Source: Pleurobrachia bachei (Eukaryota; Ctenophora; Tentaculata; Cydippida; Pleurobrachiidae). From it: a stretch of 22,007 nucleotides of DNA. The position numbers were made by a program, and so were the translations under genes. Location: positions 7,016 to 29,022 of the forward strand of contig AVPN01001084.1 in NCBI GenBank assembly GCA_000695325.1, read 5' to 3'. Shown here one piece after another: positions 1 to 9,376 of this stretch (its first letter is position 1; the number at the start of each line of letters is the position of its first letter). The notes under the pieces are model-generated. The model was given only the letters and a program-made list of their open reading frames with translations, ran no database searches and had not been told where the DNA came from.

Positions 1-34
<34 letters not shown>
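1..34. repeat. (TC)n microsatellite at the window edge
   Basis: Pure TC dinucleotide run entering from outside the window. No gene lies here. Confidence 0.95.
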
Positions 35-37
<3 letters not shown>

Positions 38-139
38 TCCATGTATACATGTCTCCTAGCTCTCTCGCTCGCTTCCCCATTTTTGCTTGTATGGATTATG
101 CTTCGTGTTGGTTTGCAGTTGCACATTTCTTGTATATCT

Positions 140-480
140 CTGTTATTACTGTTTCTGCCTTATGTTACTGTTTCTATCTTATGTTACTGTTTCTGCCTTA
201 TGTTACTGTTTCTATCTTATGTTACTGTTTCTGCCTTATGTTACTGTTTCTATCTTATGTTACTGTTTCTGCCTTATGTTACTGTTTCTATCTTATGTTA
301 CTGTTTCTGCCTTATGTTACTGTTTCTATCTTATGTTACTGTTTCTGCCTTATGTTACTGTTTCTATCTTATGTTACTGTTTCTGCCTTATGTTACTGTT
401 TCTATCTTATGTTACTGTTTCTGTCCTATGTTACTGTTTCTGTCCTATGTTACTGTTTCTGCTAAATATGTTACTGTTTC
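140..480. repeat. 19-bp minisatellite with alternating monomers (38-bp higher-order unit)
   Basis: About 18 head-to-tail monomers of TTATGTTACTGTTTCTNNC. Two monomer types alternate strictly: one ends in GCC and the next in ATC, so the true repeat unit is 38 bp. Order breaks only at the right end (from about 420), where variants ending GTCC and GCTAAA appear. Because 19 is not a multiple of 3 and the monomer lacks stop codons in phase, all three plus-strand frames stay open and give hydrophobic repetitive translations. These are not genes. Confidence 0.95.
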
Positions 481-1124
481 TGTCTTAGCCCTTATGTTGT
501 GTGTAATGACTCACCATTATCTCTACATCAGTCATCATCATATCGGTATCGGCAGAGAGATACAGAATGTGCTTGCAAAATATAGATAGATAGGAGAGAG
601 GGAGGGAGGGACAGAGAGAGAGAGAAAGATAGAGATCAGAGACTGTGCGAATGAATGCAAGGAGGATTAGTAAGCATATCGTAAGCAGTAGCGTGTGTAC
701 GTGTGTATGTGTGTGTTTGGAAATTTGAAGTGCTTGCTGCAGTTTTCCTCTCTTTCCTTCGTATACCCCTTCAATTTGTCTCAATAATTCGTGTCTGCAA
801 CAGTGTCACATGACTGACCATGGTGACCGTATGTCAAATAGGAAAATGAACCACCTTCTTCCGGGGTGCCTCTCTTCAATTAATTTAAAATTCCTGCCTA
901 CAGAGAGAGGAATATAGAGAGAAACAGAGAAACAGAATCTAGTACACTTTTCAAGCAAGAGAATAGGAAAGTGGGACAGTGAGATAGAGAGGGTGGAGAA
1001 TGGCTGTAAAAGAGATTTATTGCTGTTTCGACGGACAAGGAAGAGAAGTTTAGGACAGCCAACAATCGAACATGTGTACGGACTTTTGCATTGTGCCTGC
1101 CTTTCAGACTAACTTTTTTCTATC

Positions 1125-1127
<3 letters not shown>
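481..1127. other. Non-coding stretch, purine-rich, no gene seen
   Basis: Contains GA-rich stretches (590-640, 900-1000) and a TG-rich patch near 690-715. No open frame resembling a known protein and no convincing splice-bounded exon was found on either strand. Confidence 0.5.
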
Positions 1128-1174
<47 letters not shown>

Positions 1175-1200
1175 TCTCTTTCTCTCACTCTCTCGCTCTA

Positions 1201-1239
<39 letters not shown>

Positions 1240-1300
1240 TCTCTTTCTCTCTCAACTCTCGCTCTATCTCTCTATTTCCCTCTCTGTTTCATTTTCCGCA
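1128..1300. repeat. Long TC-rich microsatellite tract
   Basis: Mostly CT dinucleotides with interspersed CACT, CGCT and TTTC variants; a shorter TC-rich stretch follows at 1350-1400. The Ser/Leu-only open frames here are microsatellite translations. Confidence 0.9.
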
Positions 1301-1445
1301 TTCTCCCTTACATAAACTCTCGCACACACAAACACACAAACGCAATTTTTATCTCTCCCCCCCTCTCTCTCTCCCTCTCTGTTTCCCTCTCTCTCACTGT
1401 AATAAAATGCGAAATGAGTGAATGCCGCCAGGATTACGTTACACA

Positions 1446-1453
1446 TCACGTGA
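1446..1453. promoter_or_regulatory. Palindromic E-box TCACGTGA
   Basis: Perfect TCACGTGA, the bHLH-zip (USF/MITF/TFE-type) E-box consensus, about 50 bp from a CRE octamer. A short near-palindrome (ATGTGAT-T-ATCACAT, 1464-1478) follows. The regulatory role is inferred from motif match only. Confidence 0.35.
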
Positions 1454-1494
1454 GTTGTGTGTCATGTGATTATCACATTGTGATATGAGAGGCA

Positions 1495-1502
1495 TGACGT
1501 CA
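1495..1502. promoter_or_regulatory. CRE octamer TGACGTCA, about 1 kb upstream of ATF2-like copy A
   Basis: Perfect palindromic cAMP-response element, the known binding site of ATF/CREB bZIP dimers, including ATF2-family proteins such as the one encoded downstream. Confidence 0.45.
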
Positions 1503-1975
1503 GCTTGTGGCCGAAACCTCCCCTTTCGTGTGAGTGTGTGTGTGTGTTGTTGTGAAAGACTCGTTGTGTGGCCTTCTTCCTTCCTTGCCTCTCTTTGGAC
1601 TCTCACTCTCTTTCCCTCAATATATCCCATGTCCTGTTAATTATGTCTCTCCCTCACTTTTCAAGATCGTCCTGATGGGACTTGGGTCCTTCCCCAGTTC
1701 ATTCGCCCCCTTTCTCGCGTTGCAACATTTATCTTATCCCCCTCTAAGAACGGGAATGGGAGAGATTGATTATCAATAGTTAGGGAGAGAGAGAGGGGGA
1801 TCGAGAAAAGGTGTGAGATGAGAGAGTCCAATACGTGAGAATAAGGGCAGGAGTCCAAGAAATCGGGATGAGCACGCGCGGTCAGAAATCCCTTATTGCC
1901 ACATGTGCTTCTAAACAGTGTCAGCAGTTGTAATAGCGCCGCGCACTATTTATTAGTTCGCATGTGCTGACATAT

Positions 1976-1983
1976 TGACGTCA
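1976..1983. promoter_or_regulatory. ATF2: CRE octamer TGACGTCA in the putative promoter of ATF2-like copy A
   Basis: Perfect CRE 523 bp before the first recognised coding ATG. It is preserved at the equivalent place upstream of copy B (6187-6194) but absent from copy C, whose duplicated segment starts further downstream. The site suggests autoregulation by the encoded factor; this is inferred. Confidence 0.5.
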
Positions 1984-2505
1984 GAGCAGTGTAGCGAGAG
2001 AGATGATGGAGTTATAACACAGATAGTGAGAGAGATACAGTGATAAGTAAGGAGAGAGAGAGAGAAAGCAGGTTGGAGTTGTTGTGTGCAAGCCAGTTTC
2101 TTGCGGAGAGAATGAGATAGGTGTGTTTCAAAAGTTGAGTGTTAGCACAATCTTGCAGGTCTGTGTGTCAGCCCAGTCTGTAGCAGTGCAGATCTATATT
2201 GTCTGTGGTTATGTTGTTACAAGTCACAACAGTTAGTTTATTATTATAGTTCATTTCTTGCCCTTTTAACTCTTTAGAATATTCTGTATAATATCGTTTA
2301 CCTATCTTGAACCGCCACCCCCTACTTCCCTTTTATAGAAACCACTAGAAACCACTAAATAGTTAAACTGTTACCTACTTATTGAGTGTAATATATTCTC
2401 CGCTATATGGCGAGTTAATTCATTCCCTCTCCCTCTCCTTGGTAACGAAGTAACCTCTTGCCAGCTTCGTAATTTAACCAACCCTCTCTCTCTCAGTTTT
2501 CAGAT

Positions 2506-3597
2506 ATGAGAAACAGCGTTGAAGAACGGCCCGTTGCTACTAAACCGCGACTTAGCATCATCTCGCCCAGTACGTTGTCAAGTTAGTACTACCCGTTTGC
2601 TGTAATTATTCGCTATATTTAATACCCGTTAGCTGTAATTGTTAGATAGCTGATGATCTACGAATTCATTTCTAGTGAAACCATTCAAAAGAACGTTTCT
2701 TTTTTAATTTTAACTACGTTGTCGACATTATAACAATATTCAATTGTATTACTAAAACTAATATATTTCAGCTCTACACACTCCAGTGGGTAACTTGATG
2801 AGTCCTGTGTTTACCCCGTCTATTCTAACAACAAGTAGTGGTTCTCTCCATACGCCCATCACCTCTATCGACAGTCCTTCCTTCCCTGTCCCTAAACTGT
2901 CACCCGTGCCCAAGTTATCACCCGTACCGGGTTCTGTACCGGGTGCTTTAGCTAACGCCATGTACCATAAAGGTAACTAGTTGTAATGATTCAAAGAATT
3001 TGAATGAGTGATCTGGTAGAAGGGTGGTACCCTTGTTGGAGCAGCTCTGCTTCCCAGCTGTTTGACACAGGGAGGACTCATTGTTTTAGCAGTGTACTGA
3101 GCAAATATAGTTCTGTAATTAGTCTGTATACTTGTTAACACGCTGTCTCTCCTTCAGGTCTAACGTCCGCTCCCCAAATCGATTTGCAAACCATTCTCCG
3201 GGGTGGTTTAAGTCAAATGAAGCAAGATAGTCTGGAATCTTTCATCAACAGCCATAGCCAAGTAAAAGTTGAACGTGAGTCACACATTGGTTACGAAATG
3301 ACCCTTTCCCACGCTGACAAGGGAGGGGTTATTTCGTTACCAAAGTCACACAGTAGTATGCAGCTGGAGTTTCTCAGACAATAGCTGTTATTACCAGCTG
3401 TTTTAACCAACTGATCAGAGATTGTTTACTCAATTCTATACCCACTATAAAACCGTATGATTGATTGTTTCACGACATTTTGAAAATATGATTTTAAAGA
3501 GGGGTTGTTACAATCAAGTTCAGATGCCCATCACACCTGGCCATTATATATCTCTTTATATCTCTTCCCCTTCTCTGTCTCTCTCTTTATCTCTTCC

Positions 3598-3632
<35 letters not shown>

Positions 3633-5089
3633 CCATCACTCATTGACGGGGGGCACTTCCAATATCTCTTATGGTGACAAGAAAATTGCTCATATATCTT
3701 TCTCTCTCTTCCCGTATATCTTCCCCTCTCTGTCTTCCCCATCACTCAGTGACGGGGGGCACTTCCAATATCTCTTATGGTGACAAGAAAATTGCTCATT
3801 TTCAGCGAGCTCCCCCAAAGAAGAACGAAAAGCGGTGATAGCAGATCGGATACGTAAGCGAGCTGAGCTGGATGAATATAATATGGTAACATCAGACTCG
3901 GACAGTATCCCCTCCTGCAATGGGGGTGCCTCTCAGAGGAAACGGTTCCCTAGTGAGATGAATGGACAAATAGATGAGAAACGGAGAAAGTTCCTGGAGC
4001 GGAACAGGGCAGCCGCACAGCGGTGTAGAGAGAAACGAAAACAATGGATTACTAATCTGCAGAAGGAGAAACTAGTGATTCAAGAAGAAAATAATAAGTT
4101 ACATGTACGTTAGTTGGCTATTATTTCCCCTCTTCCACCGATCCTCTCTTAGTGACTGGTTGGGAATAGGGTACAAACTATTAGATACGTTTTAGCGACA
4201 CATAGTCCCCTAGCCCCCCTCCCCAATAATTGGAGTCCCCATTGATACTAAGACTCGTCTTTTATTTCCAGATGCAAGCTCACAACCTGCGGCAAGAAGT
4301 GATGAACCTGAAAACGATCCTTTTGCAACACAAGGAATGCTCGGTAACTAAAGCCTCGAAAGAAGGGAAACTGGATCAGACACTTCTACCTCCTCCTATC
4401 GTCTGTAAGTTTCTGCATGTATAACAATTACCTTGTCTCACACTGACTGTACCTCGCGCTACCTCACGTAGCCGCACCGGGCCGAAGGCCCGGTGCGAAG
4501 AGGAGGGTCTTATATGAGACAACAATTACCCACCCAGTTGTTCAGTACCCATTTAAACTCGTAAGATGTTACAGAAAATATCAAACTAACCTCCCTCCCT
4601 CTTTCAGTTCCCAATGTAACAGAGAACTGTGACATCAAGCGGCCCTCTCCTAGTAAACCCCAGCCCGCCGCGGGGGTCCAAGTTCGGGCACCTCGAAACG
4701 ACGTGGTTAACAGTGTAGAAGCAACACTTCGCCGGGTCACCCCGACCACCAGTCTCAACTCAGACCCCCTGGGCCCTCTACTAGATGGACTAATGGGTGG
4801 AGATAAAAACCTAAACCGATCCAAATTTAGTCCGCTCTTCACACCTCTCGGTGGGCTACCCAGGAGTCCCTCGCTACTTGGCCTCAGCCCTTTCGGTCTG
4901 AGCCCTAATTTTGGTCTAATGAACACTACAGTAGAACCACAGTACACCATCACCAGCCTCGACTCAAGGAATGGGAAGGCCGCCCCTTTGTCCCCCGGGG
5001 CGGGGGGAACTAACGACAGCAATTCCTGCACAGACGTAGGGAACGGGCTTGTTGTAATACGGGAGGCTCTGAGTAATTGTAAAAGCTAG
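2506..5089 (+). CDS. ATF2: ATF2/ATF7-like bZIP transcription factor, copy A
   Basis: Nuclear DNA-binding activator of the ATF2/ATF7/CREB5 family. Coding exons by GT-AG sites with consistent phase: 2506-2569, 2772-2972, 3158-3274, 3806-4104, 4272-4404, 4608-5089, giving 431 residues. Residues 1-127 are rich in SP/TP sites, likely proline-directed kinase targets, with a repeated PVPKLSPVP motif. The basic region follows KRRKFLERN (about 186-206) with signature N194, A197, A198, C201 and R202; Q199 stands where human ATF2 has Ser. Zipper d positions are L212, I219, L226, L233 and L240, and the exon 4/5 junction falls inside the zipper. The zipper is followed by an ATF2-like QHKECSVT. The C-terminal exon is Ser/Pro/Gly-rich. 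The N-terminal C2H2 finger of vertebrate ATF2 is not seen. The ATG lies just inside an exon whose frame is open upstream to an acceptor, so an earlier coding exon is possible. Family is secure; the exact N-terminus is not. Confidence 0.88.
3600..3800. repeat. TC tract and 106-bp-spaced internal duplication in intron 3 of copy A
   Basis: After a (TC)n run, a block of about 64 bp starting CCCCATCACT occurs twice (from 3631 and from 3737). Only the second block ends in the TTTTCAG acceptor used by exon 4; the first reads into ATATATC and has no acceptor. Copy C has a single block (from about 9376), so this length difference is specific to A. Confidence 0.85.
4473..4497. other. GC-rich perfect hairpin in intron 5 of copy A
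   Basis: An 11-bp perfect stem (CGCACCGGGCC) closed by a GAA triloop, in an otherwise AT-richer intron. It is identical in copy C (10111-10135). Function unknown; it could be a small hairpin insertion or a structured RNA element. Confidence 0.8.
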
Positions 5090-5639
5090 GGATCCTTGGA
5101 AGTGCAAAACTGCACGATATCGGTTACATCAAGAGGAGAGAGATACATGGGAGATGAAAGAAGAAACAGAGAAATGGACAAGCTTGGGAGATGATGTTGG
5201 GGCGTCATTCAGGGATACAGTTCACACACACACACACACACACAGACACACACACATACACACATGTGATTCACGCAGTGATTATGTCGAGGAAAGACAG
5301 AGAATCCGTGAGGGAGTGATACAGACAGACAAAGACGAAAGACGAAAGACAGAGAAAGTGAGTGAGAGAGTGAGAGAATGTGTGAGGGAACGAGAGGGAA
5401 TTATTTTGAGGAAGATTGTTTAATGTGAAGCGGCTGTCTGTGTTATTTATTTTCAAAATGACTGTGGTCCCACAGTCTGTGGCCGCTATGAACGGCAAAA
5501 CCATTAAAAATTTATGCAAAAAAGATCTTTGTGCGATCAATACTTTGTTAACTCTTGATTTTGTAGAGTTTTGTTCAACCTACTATTTTTTCTGAAAATA
5601 TATATATGCTTCCTGGTTAGAGAGAGCTACAGCGTTTCC
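5090..5639 (+). other. Probable 3' UTR and downstream region of ATF2-like copy A
   Basis: Follows the TAG stop. Contains a (CA)n microsatellite (5224-5263), GA-rich sequence to 5400, a small hairpin GACTGTGG-TC-CCACAGTC (5460-5477) and a variant poly(A) signal ATTAAA at 5503-5508. Positions 5138-5187 are the block whose unreversed complement is found in copy C. Confidence 0.5.
5224..5263. repeat. (CA)n microsatellite
   Basis: CA dinucleotide run with GACA and TACA interruptions, present in the same form in copy C (from about 10862). Confidence 0.9.
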
Positions 5640-5653
5640 TTACTTTCGTAACC

Positions 5654-5685
5654 CTCGCTCCGCGAGCCGGCGTAGCCGGCGAGCG
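5654..5685. other. GC-rich imperfect inverted repeat between units A and B
   Basis: GCCGGC-GTA-GCCGGC core (5666-5680) flanked by CGCTC (5656-5660) and GAGCG (5681-5685), so an imperfect hairpin can form. It sits exactly between the breakpoint of unit A and the 16-bp minisatellite and may mark the rearrangement junction. Confidence 0.6.
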
Positions 5686-5690
5686 GGAGC

Positions 5691-5980
5691 AGAGTTTCTT
5701 AAACACAGAGTTTCTTAAACACAGAGTTTCTTAAACACAGAGTTTCTTAAACACAGAGTTTCTTAAACACAGAGTTTCTTAAACACAGAGTTTCTTAAAC
5801 ACAGAGTTTCTTAAACACAGAGTTTCTTAAACACAGAGTTTCTTAAACACAGAGTTTCTTAAACACAGAGTTTCTTAAACACAGAGTTTCTTAAACACAG
5901 AGTTTCTTAAACACAGAGTTTCTTAAACACAGAGTTTCTTAAACACAGAGTTTCTTAAACACAGAGTTTCTTAAACACAG
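5691..5980. repeat. 16-bp minisatellite, about 18 copies
   Basis: Unit AGAGTTTCTTAAACAC repeated head to tail with no variants seen apart from the edges. The homogeneity suggests recent expansion. No spacers and no dyad, so not a CRISPR-type array. Confidence 0.97.
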
Positions 5981-6186
5981 GGTCGCGCAATCTGACAAAG
6001 AGAGAGGAGGATCGAGAAAGGGTGTGAGATGAGAGAGTCCAATACGTGAGAATAAGGGCAGGAGTCCAAGAAATCGGGATGAGCACGCGCGGTCAGAAAT
6101 CCCTTATTGCCACATGTGCTTCTAAACAGTGTCAGCAGTTGTAAGAGCGCCGCGCACTATTTGTTAGTTCGCATGTGCTGACATAT

Positions 6187-6194
6187 TGACGTCA
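6187..6194. promoter_or_regulatory. CRE octamer TGACGTCA upstream of copy B
   Basis: Equivalent of 1976-1983 and conserved despite changes nearby. It is the nearest upstream CRE for both copy B and copy C, because copy C lacks this part of the promoter. Confidence 0.45.
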
Positions 6195-6714
6195 GAGCGG
6201 TGTAGCGAGATAGAGAGATGATGGAGTTATAACACAGATAGTGAGAGAGATACAGTGATAAGTAAGGAGAGAGAGAAAGCAGGTTGGAGTTGTTGTGTGC
6301 AAGCCAGTTTCTTGCGGAGAGAGATAGGTGTGTTTCAAAAGTTGAGTGTTAGCACAATCTTGCAGGTCTGTGTGTCATCCCAGTCTGTAGCAGTGCAGAT
6401 CTATATTGTCTGTGGTTATGTTGTTACTAGTCACAACAGATACTTTGGTATAGTTAATTTTGCCCTTATACATATACTCCTCCTTAATTTATTAGAATAT
6501 TCTGTAGTAACGCTTGAACCCCCAGTCCCTGCTTCCCTTTTATAGAGACCACTAGAAACCACTAAATAGTTAAACTGTTACCTACTTATTGAGTGCAATA
6601 TATATGCCCCGCTATATGGCGTGTTAATTCATTCCCTCTCCCTCTCCTTGGTAACGAAGTAACCTCTTGTCAGCTTCGTAATTTAACCAACCCTCTCCCT
6701 CTCAGTTTTCAGAT

Positions 6715-7488
6715 ATGAGAAACAGCGTTGAAGAACGGCCCGTTGCCACTAAACCGCGACTTAGCATCATCTCGCCCAGTACGTTGTCAAGTTAGTACTA
6801 CCCGTTTGCTGTAATTATTCGCTATATTTAATACCCGTTAGCTGTAATTGTTAGATAGCTGATGATCTACGAATTCATTTCTAGTGAAACCATTCAAAAG
6901 AACGTTTCTTTTTTAATTTTAACTACGTTGTCGACATTATAACAATATTCAATTGTATTACTAAAACTAATATATTTCAGCTCTACACACTCCAGTGGGT
7001 AACTTGATGAGTCCTGTGTTTACTCCTTCTATTCTAACAACAAGTAGTGGTTCTCTCCATACCCCCATCACCTCCATCGACAGTCCTTCTTTCCCTGTCC
7101 CTAAACTGTCACCCGTACCTAAACTATCACCCGTACCGGGTTCTGTACCGGGTGCTCTAGCTAACGCCATGTACCATAAAGGTAACTAGTTGTAATGATT
7201 CAAAGGTGAGATTTGAATGAGTGATCTGGTAGAAGGGTGGTACCCATGTTGGAGCAGCTCTGCTTCCCAGCTGTTTGACACAGGGAGGACTCATTGTTTT
7301 AGCAGTGTACTGATCAAATATAGTTCTGTAATTAGTCTGTACAATTGTTAACACGCTCCTGTCTCCCTTAGGTCTAACGTCCGCTCCCCAAATCGATTTG
7401 CAAACTATCCTTCGGGGAGGGCTAAGTCAAATGAAGCAAGATAGCCTGGAATCTTTCATCAACAGCCATAGCCAAGTGAAAGTCGAAC
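6715..7488 (+). pseudogene. Truncated ATF2-like copy B (exons 1-3 only)
   Basis: Exons 6715-6778, 6981-7181 and 7372-7488, all with intact splice sites (exon 3 donor GTAAGT), encode the same first 127 residues as copies A and C. The bZIP exons are absent because the unit breaks in intron 3 and joins the 5' region of copy C. By itself it cannot make a DNA-binding protein. However, no exon is broken, and all of about 20 nucleotide differences from copy A are synonymous. Exon 3 ends in phase 1, as needed to splice into exon 4 (9444) or exon 2 (8513) of copy C, so these exons may serve as an alternative 5' end of gene C. I label it a pseudogene only because it is physically incomplete. Confidence 0.6.
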
Positions 7489-7769
7489 GTAAGTCACACA
7501 TTGGTTACGAAACCTCTTCCCACGCTGGCAAGGGAGGGGTTATTTCGTTACCAAAGTCACACAGTAGTATGCAGCTGGTTCAGTTATTTCCCAGCTAATA
7601 TCTGTTATATCCAGCTGTTTTAGCCAGCTGATCAGAGATTGTTTACTAAATTGTATACTCACTATAAAACCGGATGATTGATTGTTTCACGACATTTTGA
7701 AAATATGATTTTAAAGAGGGGTTGTTACGATCAAGTTCAGATGCCCACACCTGGCCATTATATATCTCT

Positions 7770-7807
<38 letters not shown>
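7770..7807. repeat. (TC)n tract at the B/C junction
   Basis: TC run joining intron 3 of unit B to AGCAGGTTGG, the start of unit C homology. In unit A the equivalent of that start lies beside a GA-rich run. The breakpoint is therefore microsatellite-associated. Confidence 0.9.
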
Positions 7808-7808
<1 letters not shown>

Positions 7809-8246
7809 GCAGGTTGGAGTTGTTGTGTGCAAGCCAGTTTCTTGCGGAGAGAATGAGATAGGTGTGTTTCAAAAGTTGAGTGTTAGCACAATCTTGCAGG
7901 TCTGTGTGTCAGCCCAGTCTGTAGCAGTGCAGATCTATATTGTCTGTGGTTATGTTGTTACAAGTCACAACAGTTAGTTTATTATTATAGTTCATTTCTT
8001 GCCCTTTTAACTCTTTAGAATATTCTGTATAATATCGTTTACCTATCTTGAACCGCCACCCCCTACTTCCCTTTTATAGAAACCACTAGAAACCACTAAA
8101 TAGTTAAACTGTTACCTACTTATTGAGTGTAATATATTCTCCGCTATATGGCGAGTTAATTCATTCCCTCTCCCTCTCCTTGGTAACGAAGTAACCTCTT
8201 GCCAGCTTCGTAATTTAACCAACCCTCTCTCTCTCAGTTTTCAGAT

Positions 8247-9341
8247 ATGAGAAACAGCGTTGAAGAACGGCCCGTTGCTACTAAACCGCGACTTAGCATC
8301 ATCTCGCCCAGTACGTTGTCAAGTTAGTACTACCCGTTTGCTGTAATTATTCGCTATATTTAATACCCGTTAGCTGTAATTGTTAGATAGCTGATGATCT
8401 ACGAATTCATTTCTAGTGAAACCATTCAAAAGAACGTTTCTTTTTTAATTTTAACTACGTTGTCGACATTATAACAATATTCAATTGTATTACTAAAACT
8501 AATATATTTCAGCTCTACACACTCCAGTGGGTAACTTGATGAGTCCTGTGTTTACCCCGTCTATTCTAACAACAAGTAGTGGTTCTCTCCATACGCCCAT
8601 CACCTCTATCGACAGTCCTTCCTTCCCTGTCCCTAAACTGTCACCCGTGCCCAAGTTATCACCCGTACCGGGTTCTGTACCGGGTGCTTTAGCTAACGCC
8701 ATGTACCATAAAGGTAACTAGTTGTAATGATTCAAAGAATTTGAATGAGTGATCTGGTAGAAGGGTGGTACCCTTGTTGGAGCAGCTCTGCTTCCCAGCT
8801 GTTTGACACAGGGAGGACTCATTGTTTTAGCAGTGTACTGAGCAAATATAGTTCTGTAATTAGTCTGTATACTTGTTAACACGCTGTCTCTCCTTCAGGT
8901 CTAACGTCCGCTCCCCAAATCGATTTGCAAACCATTCTCCGGGGTGGTTTAAGTCAAATGAAGCAAGATAGTCTGGAATCTTTCATCAACAGCCATAGCC
9001 AAGTAAAAGTTGAACGTGAGTCACACATTGGTTACGAAATGACCCTTTCCCACGCTGACAAGGGAGGGGTTATTTCGTTACCAAAGTCACACAGTAGTAT
9101 GCAGCTGGTTCAGTTATTTCCCAGCTAATATCTGTTATATCCAGCTGTTTTAGCCAGCTGATCAGAGATTGTTTACTAAATTGTATACTCACTATAAAAC
9201 CGGATGATTGATTGTTTCACGACATTTTGAAAATATGATTTTAAAGAGGGGTTGTTACGATCAAGTTCAGATGCCCACACCTGGCCATTATATATCTCTT
9301 TATATCTCTTCCCCTTCTCTGTCTCTCTCTTTATCTCTTCC

Positions 9342-9376
<35 letters not shown>

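Larger units (their letters stand above)
1797..5639 (+). repeat. Segmental duplication unit A (complete ATF2-like gene)
   Basis: From the purine-rich edge near 1797 this unit matches unit B (from about 6008). From 2067 to 5639 it matches unit C (7808-11277). The right edge is sharp: after the shared GCGTTTCC the A flank enters a GC hairpin and minisatellite, while the C flank continues into unrelated sequence. Confidence 0.9.
6008..7770 (+). repeat. Segmental duplication unit B (5' half of ATF2-like gene only)
   Basis: Matches unit A from about 1797 through the middle of intron 3. It ends in a TC tract (7770-7807), after which the sequence continues at the point equivalent to 2067 of unit A. 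Exons 4-6 are missing. The flank around 6440-6530 has diverged clearly from unit A, so B is the oldest of the three copies. Confidence 0.9.

Noticed and set aside
41-589. Overlapping open frames of up to 182 codons rich in Leu, Tyr, Cys and Phe
   Set aside because: They are translations of the 19-bp minisatellite, open in all three frames because the monomer lacks stop codons; no gene signals.
1072-1488. Open frame of alternating Ser and Leu
   Set aside because: Translation of a TC microsatellite.
4510-5031. 173-codon minus-strand frame opposite ATF2-like exon 6 (and its copy at 10148-10669)
   Set aside because: The plus strand carries the spliced, in-phase ATF2-like last exon; the antisense frame resembles nothing and is a GC-rich shadow.
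5691-5980. Regular short repeats resembling a CRISPR array
   Set aside because: 16-bp units are contiguous with no spacers, in a eukaryotic context.
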